This document shows, piece after piece, positions 32,091 to 41,158 of a stretch of DNA of 64,000 bases; within the stretch, counting starts at the first letter, position 1; every line of letters begins with the position of its first letter. Location of the stretch: NCBI RefSeq assembly GCF_021044625.1, contig NZ_CP087999.1:699001-763000 (forward strand), read 5' to 3'. Position numbers and translations under genes: made by a program. This stretch comes from Geomonas sp. RF6. Its GTDB lineage: Bacteria > Desulfobacterota > Desulfuromonadia > Geobacterales > Geobacteraceae. The notes beneath the pieces were generated by a model. It was given only the letters and a program-made list of their open reading frames with translations, was not told the origin of the DNA and did not search any database.

Positions 32091-32641
32091 ACGCGCGCGT
32101 ATTGACTGTAGCAGCAGCGATCTGCGGCGCCGTCCTGTGCCAGGGCTGCGTTTCGATGAAGGAGATATACCAGCAGGAAGTGGTAAAGGCCCGCAGACCC
32201 GGGCAACAGATGGTGGAATCTCCGGAGACCACCATGAAGAGGCTCTGCTGCCCCCCTTACCAGAAAAACGTGATTTATCTGGAAGATACCGGAGCGCTGC
32301 CGGAGCGGGTCGGGCCGGGGGAGGAACTGAATCACCGCATACGCTATGCCTACTCCCCGGCCACCCCGTCCAACGTCCTGCATGGGCGTCTGGTCAGGAG
32401 GGTGCTGTACCGCGGCAGGGAGGTGTTTCACGACGTCAGCAACCAGGCCTTCTGCGCCGGCACCTGGACCATCGACGCCTTCATCAAGGTCCCCCGCAAC
32501 GCCCCGAGCGGCTGGTACAGCATCAGGCTGGAAATCTATTCCATGGGCAAGACGATAAGACGCAGCACCCTTTTCTATGTGAAGGAAAAGAATAAGCCCT
32601 CAATGACCTCTTCCATCGGAGAATCCCCCGCCAGGAATTGA
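32087..32641 (+). CDS. Lipoprotein coupled to the pseudokinase
   Basis: The 184-residue protein has a signal peptide with a lipobox (AVLCQGC). The mature part includes HRIRYAYSP, GRLVRRVLYRGREVF, NQAFCAGTWTIDAFIKVP and GWYSIRLEIYSMGKTI, which read as an all-beta domain. It shares an ATGA overlap with the pseudokinase stop, so the two are co-translated. I do not recognise the family; the pairing suggests an envelope complex with the pseudokinase tail, which is inference. Confidence 0.8.
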   Translation: MNARVLTVAAAICGAVLCQGCVSMKEIYQQEVVKARRPGQQMVESPETTMKRLCCPPYQKNVIYLEDTGALPERVGPGEELNHRIRYAYSPATPSNVLHGRLVRRVLYRGREVFHDVSNQAFCAGTWTIDAFIKVPRNAPSGWYSIRLEIYSMGKTIRRSTLFYVKEKNKPSMTSSIGESPARN

Positions 32642-32830
32642 CTCCAGCGCGTTCCTGTTTGGGCCGGAGTGACTTCCATCTCTTTCGGCTCTCTCTGCAA
32701 TGTAAACGCTTCGCCACGCTTGCCCCTTCGTTGTCTTTACCAGCACGTTCTCTCTTGCAGCGGCACAGCGATCGTCCGCGCATGACATAGAAAAGAGGGC
32801 ATTAGCGGAGTCTCAAAAAGCGTCTCGAGT

Positions 32831-32858
32831 TTGACTTCACCCTCCCACGTGATAAAAC
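32831..32858 (+). promoter_or_regulatory. Promoter of the OmpA-family gene
   Basis: TTGACT at 32831-32836 and TAAAAC at 32853-32858 are separated by 16 bp, about 85 bp before the ATG at 32944. The rest of the 302-base gap 32642-32943 shows nothing else. Confidence 0.55.
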
Positions 32859-32943
32859 TTAGTCGCTTGGAACTATGCATGTCTCTGTCGCTGCAGTACT
32901 CGGAGTACGCGAGACACATTCTGAAGGAAAGGGGGGTTTTGCA

Positions 32944-34455
32944 ATGAGAAAATTTGTTTCTTCAATCTCCACTCTTGCCGCCATTCTTATGCTGGCACAA
33001 CCGGTACTCGCCGGGGAGCGAGCGGGTGCTGTTTCCGTGTCGCCCTTCGTCGGCGGCTACACCTTTGACGGCGAACAGCATCTGGAAACCGCGCCGGTGT
33101 ACGGGCTGCGCCTCGGCTACGACTTCACCAAATATTTCGGGGTGGAGGCGGTCGGCAACTACCTCGCCACCCAGAAATCGAGCGGTGGTGACCGGAGCGT
33201 CAACGCGGTCTCCTACCGCCTTGACTTTCTCTACAACCTGATGCCGGACGGGCCGCTCGTCCCCTATCTTGCGGCAGGGGGCGGGGGAACCACCATCGGG
33301 CATGGCGGTGACTTCGACACCCGGAATGGCAACGACCTCCTGTACCAGAACCAGACCAGCAGAAACACCGCGCCGACGGCAAACGTCGGGGGGGGCTTGA
33401 AGTACTTCCTGTCCGACTCGGTCGCGCTGCGCGCCGACGCCCGTCAGCTCTTCGTCTTCGGGAAGAAGACCCTGTACAACTGGGAATACACCGCAGGGCT
33501 GAGCTTCCTCTTCGGCGGAATGACGCCGGCTCCGGTTGCAAAGGCAGCACCCGCCCCGGCTCCCGCACCGGAGGCAAAGCCGATCGCTCCTGCGCCACCC
33601 GCGCCCCCGACGAGCACCCTTGCCGCCACGCCGACCTCGATCAAGAAAGGGGAGAGTGCAACCCTTGCCTGGAGCTCGCAAAACGCCACCGACTGCACCC
33701 TTGAGCCGGCGATCGGAAAGGTGCAGCCGCAAGGCTCCATGGCGGTCACCCCCGTCGACAGCACCTCCTACACCCTCTCCTGCAGCGGCCCCGGCGGTAC
33801 GACGACCTGCGCGACCCAGGTTGCCGTTGCCCTGCCGATAGCCCCGCCGCAGGCAAGCCTGACTGCAATTCCGGCAACGATTGCCCCGGGTGAAAAGGCG
33901 AAGCTCCAGTGGTCCTCGCAAGAGGCGAACAACTGCGACATGCAGCCCGGAATAGGCGCAGTGCAGCCGCAAGGTTCCATCGAAGTGACGCCACAGTCGG
34001 ACACCGCCTATACCCTCAACTGCGCAGGGGATGGCGGGACGGCGAAGGCCTCGACGAAGGTAGTGGTGGCGGCGCCGGCTCCGGCACCCGCGCCGACCCC
34101 GGAGCAGCTGTGCGTGACGCTGAACATAAACTTCGCCACCGGCAAGGCGGAGATCCCCGCGAAATACAGGGAGGATCTCGCGAAGATCGCGAAGTTCATG
34201 AAGGAGTATCCGCAGGTGAAAGGGGTGATCGAGGGGCATACCGACAACGTGGGCTCCAAGGCACTCAACGAGAAGCTTTCGCAGCGGCGTGCACAGAGCG
34301 TGAAGAACTACCTGGTGAAGGAATTCGGCGTCGAGCCGTCCCGCCTCGGCGTCAAGGGGTACGGCTTCGCGAAGCCGGTAGCTGACAATGCCACAGCGGC
34401 AGGTCGCCAGCAGAACCGCAGGATTGTCGCGAATTTCGACTGCGTCCAGAAGTAG
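32944..34455 (+). CDS. OmpA-family outer-membrane protein with two tandem Ig-like repeats
   Basis: The 503-residue protein has a signal peptide (to about 23, ending VLAGERAG), an OmpA-type beta-barrel (about 25-195, with DFTKYFGVEAVGNY), an Ala/Pro linker, two tandem repeats of about 75 residues (from TLAATPTSIKKGESA and from SLTAIPATIAPGEKA, each with LxWSSQxAxxC and a later Cys), and a C-terminal OmpA/MotB peptidoglycan-binding domain (GVIEGHTDNVGSKALNEKLS). The start follows AAGGAAAGG. It links the outer membrane to the cell wall, with the repeats as periplasmic spacers. A clean terminator follows. Confidence 0.9.
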   Translation: MRKFVSSISTLAAILMLAQPVLAGERAGAVSVSPFVGGYTFDGEQHLETAPVYGLRLGYDFTKYFGVEAVGNYLATQKSSGGDRSVNAVSYRLDFLYNLMPDGPLVPYLAAGGGGTTIGHGGDFDTRNGNDLLYQNQTSRNTAPTANVGGGLKYFLSDSVALRADARQLFVFGKKTLYNWEYTAGLSFLFGGMTPAPVAKAAPAPAPAPEAKPIAPAPPAPPTSTLAATPTSIKKGESATLAWSSQNATDCTLEPAIGKVQPQGSMAVTPVDSTSYTLSCSGPGGTTTCATQVAVALPIAPPQASLTAIPATIAPGEKAKLQWSSQEANNCDMQPGIGAVQPQGSIEVTPQSDTAYTLNCAGDGGTAKASTKVVVAAPAPAPAPTPEQLCVTLNINFATGKAEIPAKYREDLAKIAKFMKEYPQVKGVIEGHTDNVGSKALNEKLSQRRAQSVKNYLVKEFGVEPSRLGVKGYGFAKPVADNATAAGRQQNRRIVANFDCVQK

Positions 34456-34468
34456 AAGGTGAATTGGA

Positions 34469-34499
34469 GGGTGCGCATCGGGAGGTGCGCACCCTTTTT
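34469..34499 (+). terminator. Terminator of the OmpA-family gene
   Basis: A perfect stem GGGTGCGCA/TGCGCACCC with a 7-8 nt loop is followed by TTTTT, 14 bases after the stop. It lies just before mscL, so mscL is likely on its own promoter or on read-through. Confidence 0.9.
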
Positions 34500-34524
34500 A
34501 CATGCGCAAGAAAGGAGGGGGCAT

Positions 34525-34929
34525 ATGCTGCAGGAATTCAAGTCTTTCCTGACGAAGTCGAATGCACTGGCGCTGGCGGTCGGCGTCATCATCGGGGCTG
34601 CTACAGGGAAGGTCGTGTCGGGGGTGGTGGATGATCTCCTCATGCCGGTCATCGGGCTGATTCTGCCGGCGGGGGACTGGCGGGAGGCGAAGCTGGTGCT
34701 GCGGAGTGTGGTGGATGGAAAAGGGAAGGTCACCGAAAGCGCCATCGCCTACGGCCACCTCCTGGGGACGCTGGTCGATTTCTTCTTCATTGCCCTGGTG
34801 GTCTTTCTCATCACCAAGGCGCTGCTAAAACCTGCTCCGGCGGCGCCGACGAAGAGCTGCGCCGAGTGCCTGGAGACCATCCCGCTCGAGGCCCGCAGAT
34901 GCAGGGCGTGCGGCTACCCCGTCGCCTGA
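34525..34929 (+). CDS. mscL: MscL-type mechanosensitive channel with C-terminal zinc ribbon
   Basis: The 134-residue protein starts MLQEFKSFLTKSNALALAVG and continues VIIGAATGKVVSGVVDDLLM, the MscL first helix. A second membrane helix (VDFFFIALVVFLITKALL) is at about 90-107. Instead of the usual charged C-terminal helix it ends with CAECLETIPLEARRCRACGYP, a CxxC...CxxC zinc ribbon. MscL opens under membrane tension to release solutes. AAGGAGGGGGCAT precedes the ATG. It converges on smpB. Confidence 0.88.
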   Translation: MLQEFKSFLTKSNALALAVGVIIGAATGKVVSGVVDDLLMPVIGLILPAGDWREAKLVLRSVVDGKGKVTESAIAYGHLLGTLVDFFFIALVVFLITKALLKPAPAAPTKSCAECLETIPLEARRCRACGYPVA

Positions 34930-34934
34930 GCGGA

Positions 34935-35396
34935 TCACCGGCCGCGGTCGCGCTCCTTCAGCCCGACCGCGATGTCGCGCTGCATATCCTTCTTCTTCAG
35001 TGTCTCCCGCTTGTCGTGCAGCTTCTTACCTTTTGCAAGCCCCAGTTCCGCCTTCACCTTCCCGTCCTTGAAGTAGATCCGCAGCGGCACGATGGTGTAC
35101 CCCTGCTCCCGGATCTTCGCGAAAAGCTTCACGATCTCCGTCTTGTGCAGGAGGAGCTTGCGCATGCGGTCCGGGTCGTGGTTCTCACGGTTGCCGAACT
35201 CGTACGGCAGGATGTGGAAGTTGTGCAGGAAGGCCTCGCCGTGCTTCACGGTGGCGAACGCGTCGTTGAGGTTCGCCTTGCCGTTTCGCAACGACTTCAC
35301 CTCGGTCCCCTGAAGGACTATCCCCGCCTCGTAGCGCTCCTCGATGAAGTAGTCGTGGAACGCCTTCTTGTTGTTGCAAATCAGCTTTTCGCCCAT
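34935..35396 (-). CDS. smpB: SsrA-binding protein
   Basis: The 153-residue protein binds the tRNA-like part of tmRNA and brings it to stalled ribosomes. The signatures are [34 protein letters not shown] and [13 protein letters not shown], with the basic C-terminal tail ending KERDRGR. Length is typical. Its partner ssrA is 4.3 kb away. The upstream amidohydrolase stops 54 bp before it. Confidence 0.98.
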   Translation of the reverse strand: MGEKLICNNKKAFHDYFIEERYEAGIVLQGTEVKSLRNGKANLNDAFATVKHGEAFLHNFHILPYEFGNRENHDPDRMRKLLLHKTEIVKLFAKIREQGYTIVPLRIYFKDGKVKAELGLAKGKKLHDKRETLKKKDMQRDIAVGLKERDRGR

Positions 35397-35450
35397 AGGC
35401 CGGCCATCCTATCAGATTGCCCTGCAAATTGACAGAGGGGAAATGGTTAA

Positions 35451-36698
35451 TTAAGAGAGGGGGGAGAACGCGGCGCCGGAGATGTACACCTCCTCCAGCC
35501 GGCTCGCCTCGAGAAGCGCCTGGTGAAGTGAGCATCCCTCGCAGGAGCGGTGGGAAAGGACAAGAAAATCCGCCCTCTTCCCGACCTGCAGCGAGCCGAC
35601 CGCATCCTGCAGGCCGAGCGCCCGCGCACCTCCCAGCGTCGCCATCTCCAGGAGCTCTGCGGCGCTGAAGTCGTCCGGCGCCAGGGCCCTCAGGTAGCGC
35701 ATCTCGTCCCACAGCGAAATGGAGTCGTTGCTCGCGAGCGAATCGGTGCCGATCGCCAGAGGTAAGCCGAGCCTCTTCAGCAGGTGGTGCGGCGCGCAGC
35801 CGACATTGAGCCGGTCGTTGCTGCGGGGGCACAGGACGACGAAGCACCCCCTCTCCCGGAGAATCGCGCCGTCGGCGGGGGTGAGGTGCACGCAGTGGAT
35901 TGCGGCTGTCGCGCGGTCGAGGACGCCGAGAGAGTCGAGCCAGGCGGTGGAGGTGGTGCGCCGCGGGCTCGGGAGGTATTCCTCCCAGTGCGCCGCCGGG
36001 TACAGAATGGAGGCGAAATCGCCGGTGGAGTCGTGCATGAAGGAGACTTCCTCCCGCGACTCCGAAAGGTGGATCGCCTTCCTCGCCTCGTATCTGCAGG
36101 ATAGCTCGTGCATCCCCGTGAAGAGCGTTCCGGAGACGGTATGGGGCGCATGCGGCGAGAGACCGGGGAGGAATTTGCCTGCAGGCTTTTGCAGAGACTC
36201 CTCCATACGCTTCAGCACCTCCGCGCAGCCGCGTGGGTCGTGGCCGATCCCCTCCAGGAAATATCGGCCGCCGAGCGGGGAGGAGGCGTAGAGCGGGAGG
36301 AGGGAGAAGTCGGTGAGGATCTCCCCGATCGTGGTGGTGCCCGACTCGATGCACAGCCTGATCCCCTCGTGGACGGAGTGCTCCAGTTCCTCCCGGGAAA
36401 GGGCGCGCCTGATCTTCACCAACTGGGAGACCCACTGTACGTAGCTCTTCGGGAGGTAGTCCAGGTCCTTCCTGACCTTCCAGGAGGGGAAGTGGGTAAG
36501 CTCGAGGTGGGTGTGGGCGTTCACCAGCCCCGGCATGATGGTGCAGCCGGGGAAGTCGGTGACGGGGCCGCCGCAGCTCGCTTTCAGCTCCTCGACCGTT
36601 CCGACAGCCGCAATCCGTCCGTCGCGCACCGCAATGGCGCCGCCGGAAATGGGGGGTGAGGAGACCGGAAGGATCTGGGAAGCGGAAAAGATCTGCAT
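35451..36698 (-). CDS. Metal-dependent amidohydrolase (chlorohydrolase/aminofutalosine deaminase type)
   Basis: The protein has about 415 residues. Metal-site motifs are in the family order: NAHTHLEL near 60, SPHAPHTVS near 180, HLSES near 208 and GTDSLASND near 305. This group deaminates aromatic amines such as cytosine, SAH or 6-amino-6-deoxyfutalosine. The last would fit a menaquinone-futalosine pathway, which Geobacter relatives are thought to use, but no other mqn gene is here. The start is uncertain: the ATG at 36698 begins the usual family N-terminus; an ATG at 36737 is in frame. The family call is firm, the substrate a guess. Confidence 0.85.
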   Translation of the reverse strand: MQIFSASQILPVSSPPISGGAIAVRDGRIAAVGTVEELKASCGGPVTDFPGCTIMPGLVNAHTHLELTHFPSWKVRKDLDYLPKSYVQWVSQLVKIRRALSREELEHSVHEGIRLCIESGTTTIGEILTDFSLLPLYASSPLGGRYFLEGIGHDPRGCAEVLKRMEESLQKPAGKFLPGLSPHAPHTVSGTLFTGMHELSCRYEARKAIHLSESREEVSFMHDSTGDFASILYPAAHWEEYLPSPRRTTSTAWLDSLGVLDRATAAIHCVHLTPADGAILRERGCFVVLCPRSNDRLNVGCAPHHLLKRLGLPLAIGTDSLASNDSISLWDEMRYLRALAPDDFSAAELLEMATLGGARALGLQDAVGSLQVGKRADFLVLSHRSCEGCSLHQALLEASRLEEVYISGAAFSPLS

Positions 36699-36770
36699 GA
36701 CGTGATCCGATAGGGGTGAAGAAAGTGCAGAACCCATTGAAATTTTAACGCAAAAAGGGGGCCGTGTAAC

Positions 36771-37169
36771 CTACCAGGCGACCTTCTTCACTTTCCCCTG
36801 CCCTGCCTCTTCCTTGCGCGACTCGAGCATGCGGTTCTGGTGGTCCACAAAGACGAGTTTCGGCTCGTGCTTCAGCGCCTCCTCGTTGGACATGCTGGCG
36901 AAGCTCGCGATGATGACAAGGTCCTTCGGCGCCACCATGCGCGCAGCGGCGCCATTGATGCAGATCACCCCGGAGCCGCGCTCCCCTTCGATGGCGTACG
37001 TCTCGAAGCGGCTGCCGTTGTTCACGTCCCAGATGCACACCGCCTCGTACGGCAGGATGTCCGCCGCCTCCATGAGGTTGAGGTCTATGGTGATGCTCCC
37101 CTCGTAGTGCAGGTCCGCCCCGGTCACCGTGGCACGGTGGATCTTGCTCTTTAGCATCCGTCTTTCCAT
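36771..37169 (-). CDS. panD: Aspartate 1-decarboxylase
   Basis: The 132-residue pyruvoyl-dependent enzyme makes beta-alanine for pantothenate. The signature [20 protein letters not shown] holds the Gly-Ser self-cleavage site. Conserved blocks [14 protein letters not shown] and NGAAARMV follow. The ATG at 37169 has AGGAG about 10 bases upstream; an ATG four codons later at 37157 is also possible. The start follows the panC stop at 37172 by two bases. It is the last of three pan genes in one unit. Confidence 0.95.
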   Translation of the reverse strand: MERRMLKSKIHRATVTGADLHYEGSITIDLNLMEAADILPYEAVCIWDVNNGSRFETYAIEGERGSGVICINGAAARMVAPKDLVIIASFASMSNEEALKHEPKLVFVDHQNRMLESRKEEAGQGKVKKVAW

Positions 37170-37171
37170 CG

Positions 37172-38014
37172 CTACTCTTCTCCTAAAATGCAGTTGTCGA
37201 TAAGGCGCACCGTGCCGATTTTCACCGCCAGTGCAAGGAGGGTCTTCTCGTCGGCCGTCGTTACCGGCTCCAGCGTCGCGGAGTCGCACAGCTCGAGATA
37301 ATCGACCTGCGCCTCTACCTCCGCGCCGATCGGCGCCAACGCGAGCGCCGAAAGGGTCGCCGCGCTTCTCTCGCCGCGTGAGAAGGCCTCCTTCGCGGCA
37401 AAAAGCGCACGCGACAGGCAAAGAGCGCTCTTTCGCTGTGCGTCGTCGAGCCGCGCGTTGCGGGAGCTCAAGGCAAGCCCGTCCGGCTCGCGCACGATCG
37501 GCATCCCCACGATCTCCACGTTCATATTCAGATCCGCCACCATCGTGCGGATCACGGCGAGCTGCTGGAAGTCCTTCATCCCGAAAAGGGCAATGCCCGG
37601 CTGCACGATGTTCAGGAGCTTCGTCACCACCGTCGTCACGCCACGGAAATGGCCGGGGCGGCTCGCGCCGCACAGGCGGCCGGTGATACCTTCCACGTTT
37701 ACAAAGCTCTGGTACCCCTGCGGGTACATCTCGGCGACCGTGGGGGCGAAAATGACGTCGGCTCCCGCCTCCCCGGCAATCAGGCGGTCCCTCTCCAGGT
37801 CGCGCGGGTAGCTCTCCAGATCCTCGCCGACCCCGAACTGGATCGGGTTCACGAAGACGCTCGCCACCACCGTGTCGGCGCGGCGCCGCGCCTCGCGCAT
37901 CAGGGAGGCGTGCCCCTCGTGCAGGTATCCCATGGTGGGGACGAGCGCGACGAGTCCGTCCCGCCCGGCGAGGAAGCGCCGCATTTCCTGTATGGTATCG
38001 ATCGTTTCTATCAT
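37172..38014 (-). CDS. panC: Pantoate--beta-alanine ligase
   Basis: The 280-residue enzyme joins pantoate and beta-alanine with ATP to give pantothenate. The nucleotidyl-transferase motifs are present: [11 protein letters not shown] near 25, FVNPIQFG near 54, the [12 protein letters not shown] block near 143, and the KMSKS-like SSRN near 180. The start at 38014 overlaps the panB stop (ATGA), so translation is coupled. Its substrates are the products of panB and panD on either side. Confidence 0.97.
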   Translation of the reverse strand: MIETIDTIQEMRRFLAGRDGLVALVPTMGYLHEGHASLMREARRRADTVVASVFVNPIQFGVGEDLESYPRDLERDRLIAGEAGADVIFAPTVAEMYPQGYQSFVNVEGITGRLCGASRPGHFRGVTTVVTKLLNIVQPGIALFGMKDFQQLAVIRTMVADLNMNVEIVGMPIVREPDGLALSSRNARLDDAQRKSALCLSRALFAAKEAFSRGERSAATLSALALAPIGAEVEAQVDYLELCDSATLEPVTTADEKTLLALAVKIGTVRLIDNCILGEE

Positions 38015-38814
38015 GAGAACGAGTGTCCTTCCTCCGGAAAGGCGCCCTGCCGCACCTCGGAGATGTAGCTGGAGACCGCCTCGGAAATGATCGGTCCGAC
38101 CTCGGCATAGCGCTTCACGAACTTCGGCGAGTACTTCTCGCAAAGCCCCAGGATGTCGTGCAGCACAAGGACCTGCCCGTCGCAGGAAACGCCGGCGCCG
38201 ATCCCGATGGTGGGGATGGAGAGCTCGGCGGTGATGCGGGCGGCAAGGGGAGCCGGGATGCATTCGAGGACGACGGCGAAAGCCCCCGCCTCCTGCACGG
38301 CAAGGGCGTCGGCGAGAAGCTTCTCGGCCTGCTCCTCCCCTTTCCCCTGGACGCGGAAGCCACCCATCCGGTGCAGCGACTGCGGGGTGAGACCGATGTG
38401 CGCCATGACCGGGATATCGATCTCGGTGATGGCCCGAATAGCCGGGGCGATGTTGACCCCGCCCTCCAGCTTCACCGCTGCGGCGCCGCCGTCTTTGAGG
38501 AGAAGACCTGCGTTCAGCCGCGCCGCCGCGAGATCGGTCTGGTAGGAGAGGAAAGGAAGATCCGCCACCACAAGGGCCTGGGGGCGCGCCCGCATGACCG
38601 CCTTCGTGTGGTAGATCATCTCCTCCATGGTGACGGGGAGCGTGTTGTCGTAGCCGGCCACCACCACCCCCACCGAGTCGCCGACGAGGATGACGTCGAT
38701 CCCGCAGCGGTCCACGATCACGGCGGTAGGGTAGTCGTAGCAGGTAAGGACCGCTATCCGCTCCCCTTCCGACTTCATCCGTTGCAGGTCCAGAATGGTC
38801 TTTTTCTTCTGCAT
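38011..38814 (-). CDS. panB: 3-methyl-2-oxobutanoate hydroxymethyltransferase
   Basis: The 267-residue enzyme transfers a hydroxymethyl group from methylene-THF to ketoisovalerate, the first step of pantoate synthesis. Signatures: [25 protein letters not shown] is split across the N-terminus, with metal-binding DS and DLPF later, and [10 protein letters not shown] near 135. The start at 38814 has GGGGAG nine bases upstream. It opens the panB-panC-panD operon. A terminator stem and a structured RNA candidate lie directly upstream. Confidence 0.97.
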   Translation of the reverse strand: MQKKKTILDLQRMKSEGERIAVLTCYDYPTAVIVDRCGIDVILVGDSVGVVVAGYDNTLPVTMEEMIYHTKAVMRARPQALVVADLPFLSYQTDLAAARLNAGLLLKDGGAAAVKLEGGVNIAPAIRAITEIDIPVMAHIGLTPQSLHRMGGFRVQGKGEEQAEKLLADALAVQEAGAFAVVLECIPAPLAARITAELSIPTIGIGAGVSCDGQVLVLHDILGLCEKYSPKFVKRYAEVGPIISEAVSSYISEVRQGAFPEEGHSFS

Positions 38815-38833
38815 TGGCAGCACTCCCCAAAAT

Positions 38834-38995
38834 AAAAAAGGCGCCTCCGGCAAAGGAAGACGCCCAAAAGTTACAAGAGCGCCGTGGAAAGGCACCCCCT
38901 ACTCTCTTTCAGCTATCGCTTTCCCGTACCGGTTCCTCGCGGAATCCAGGCGGTATGACTGTGATCTGGTGTGTGTCTTTAGCGGCTCCACTTAG
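38834..38995 (-). ncRNA. Structured RNA upstream of panB, possible 6S-like RNA
   Basis: A perfect TATACT -10 box (39007-39002, minus strand) stands about seven bases before 38995, and a strong terminator (GGCGTCTTCC/GGAGGCGCC then TTTTTT) ends at 38834, giving about 162 nt. The two ends pair as an irregular long hairpin: GAG-CCG with CGG-CG-CTC, AAAG with CTTT, CACC with GGTG. A large unpaired middle follows, then an apical stem ACC...GGTTCC/GGAACC-like. That shape and size suit 6S RNA, which binds RNA polymerase. A panB leader or attenuator is the alternative. Confidence 0.45.
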
Positions 38996-39064
38996 CAGTT
39001 AAGTATAGCGGGCCAAACACCGTTACCTAGTTATCATAGAAAAAGGGTCGCGTCCACCCCTTTG

Positions 39065-41062
39065 TTAGAGCGCTGTAGCGCGCAGCTGCTCCAGATCCCG
39101 CACCACGGCACTGCTCTCCTGCTGACGCTGTTCCATTCCTTCGAAGATGGAGTCCCCCATGGTGGAGACGGACTCCACCGCCTTCCTGATCTCTGCGCTG
39201 TCCGAAGTCTGACGTGCGGCGGAACCGGCCACCTCGTGCGCCTGCTCCTTCACGTGCTCCAGCGCGCGGGCAATGCTCTTCGTTGCGAGGGTCTGCTCCT
39301 TCGAAGCCTTCGCGATCTGCGCGGTGAGGCTCCCGACCTCCTCGATAGACTGGCTCACCATCGTTACCGCCCCGCTCTGCTCCTTCGTAGCGTTCATGAC
39401 CTGCTCCGTCATGACCATCGCCTTCTGGGCGCTCTGCAGGATCGTGCCGAGGGATTTCCCGGTCTCGTGCCCGAGTTCCACCCCTTTCTTCACGAGGTCC
39501 TTCGTGGCGGTGACGTTCTCGGTGGCGTTTCGGGAGTCGGTCATGATCTCTTCGATGATGCTGGTGATCTCGCCGGTGGAGATGCCGGTCTGCAGCGAGA
39601 GGTTCCTGATCTCGTCGGCGACGACGCCAAAGCTCTTGCCGTACTCCCCCGCCTGCGCCGCGATGATGGAGGCGTTCAAGGCGAGGAGGTTCGTGCGCTT
39701 GGTGATGTCGTTGATGACGCTGACGATCCCCTCGATCCGGCCGCTGTTGGCGGAGAGCTTGCGGATCCCCTCGTAGGAGAGCTCGACCGAGCGCTGTATC
39801 TCGGCGAGTGAGTCAATCGTCTCCTGCACGACTTTGCGGCTGATCTCGGACTGGGTTTTCACCTCGGCCGAGAGGCTGTTGGAGACCGCGGTGTTGCTCT
39901 CCACCTGCCTCAGGCTCGCCGTGATCTGCTCCATCGCGGAGATGGACTTGTGCACCGAATCGGAGAGGGTTTCGAGGTTCTGGGTGATCTGGTCGGTGGC
40001 GACGGAGATCTCCGCCGCTGAAGCGCTCGCACCTTCGACAGAATCCATGACCGCATGGGTCGCGGCGTCGATCTTCACGGCACCCTCGGCGAGAGAATGG
40101 ACCCCCCCCTTCAGCTGGCTGAGATTCCGGGAGTACCCCTCGCGGCTTTTCAGGAGCTCCGAGAAGGTCTTCCCGAGCTCGAGAGTGAGGCGGTCGATGG
40201 AGCTCAGAAGGTCGATCCTCGTGAAGGCGGAGGACGCCTGGTCGGCGAAGAGTTTCAAGGTATCGACATCGGTATCGTTCAGCGTCCGGTGGCTCTTCTT
40301 GTTGTCCAGCCCGAAGATCCCCACGACCTCACCCTTCACGATGATGGGGCAGAGGATGAAACAGGAGGAACGCAGCGGGCTCACCCTGTCGTAGGGGGGC
40401 TGCAGCAGGAAGTCGGGGGGATACTTGTCGATGTCCGTGATGTAGAAGACCCGCTTTTCCTGGTAGCACTTGTTGATCACACCGGAGCGGTGGTCGAGGG
40501 GGAGCTCCACCTCCGCCACCGACGAGGCGTCGTTTCCTGCGCAGTGGGCGAAGGTAAGGCAGCGGCGCTCCTCGTTCACCATGAGGACGTTCACCCGCTC
40601 GTACCCCAGCACCTTGTGCAGACCCTCCACGCACAGGGAGAGGACGTCCTCCTCGCTGAGAGTCTTCTGGATCCGGTTGCTTATCTTGTGAAAGCTCTTG
40701 ATGTTGTTGTCGAGGACCTTGTAGCGGTTCTCAAAGAGCCGCTTCTGCGAGTCGACTTCCTGCACCAGTCGATCGAGCTTCGCGCCGCGCGCCTCGAGCT
40801 CGTCCGCAGCTTTCCCGATGAAGTAGCCGAAGGTGGCAAGGACAAAGGCCGTCCCGCCCCCCATGTAGGCGTACAGAGCCATCGACTGGGTGCTCTGGCG
40901 CATGTCGGTGAAGATCTGTGAAACCAGTGGTACCGTGGGGTCGGAAAAGAAGAGAAGTCTCAGGAGGGTCCAGCCGATTGGGGCGAGAATGCCGAGACAG
41001 AAGCCGGAAAGCGCGTAGAGCTGGCTTCTGCTGGCATCCTTGATACGTCTTGTTTTGATCAC
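39065..41062 (-). CDS. Methyl-accepting chemotaxis protein with GAF domain
   Basis: The 665-residue receptor has two membrane helices (about 15-36 and 62-84), a short coiled coil, a GAF domain (about 120-275) and a C-terminal MCP signalling coiled coil, with the hairpin tip [20 protein letters not shown] near 480 carrying the E/Q-poor tip contacts for CheA and CheW. The sensor domain is thus cytoplasmic, after the membrane, rather than periplasmic. The start is a GTG at 41062 with GGAGG seven bases upstream, a better fit than the ATG at 41146. It is transcribed alone. Confidence 0.93.
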   Translation of the reverse strand: MIKTRRIKDASRSQLYALSGFCLGILAPIGWTLLRLLFFSDPTVPLVSQIFTDMRQSTQSMALYAYMGGGTAFVLATFGYFIGKAADELEARGAKLDRLVQEVDSQKRLFENRYKVLDNNIKSFHKISNRIQKTLSEEDVLSLCVEGLHKVLGYERVNVLMVNEERRCLTFAHCAGNDASSVAEVELPLDHRSGVINKCYQEKRVFYITDIDKYPPDFLLQPPYDRVSPLRSSCFILCPIIVKGEVVGIFGLDNKKSHRTLNDTDVDTLKLFADQASSAFTRIDLLSSIDRLTLELGKTFSELLKSREGYSRNLSQLKGGVHSLAEGAVKIDAATHAVMDSVEGASASAAEISVATDQITQNLETLSDSVHKSISAMEQITASLRQVESNTAVSNSLSAEVKTQSEISRKVVQETIDSLAEIQRSVELSYEGIRKLSANSGRIEGIVSVINDITKRTNLLALNASIIAAQAGEYGKSFGVVADEIRNLSLQTGISTGEITSIIEEIMTDSRNATENVTATKDLVKKGVELGHETGKSLGTILQSAQKAMVMTEQVMNATKEQSGAVTMVSQSIEEVGSLTAQIAKASKEQTLATKSIARALEHVKEQAHEVAGSAARQTSDSAEIRKAVESVSTMGDSIFEGMEQRQQESSAVVRDLEQLRATAL

Positions 41063-41158
41063 CAGGGGATTCCTCCGCCATATCCTGCCGTGATGCCTCT
41101 GGAGCGAGGCTCGCAGCAGTCTAAGGCGAAGGGAGGTCAAAGTCAACTCTAACGTTAC

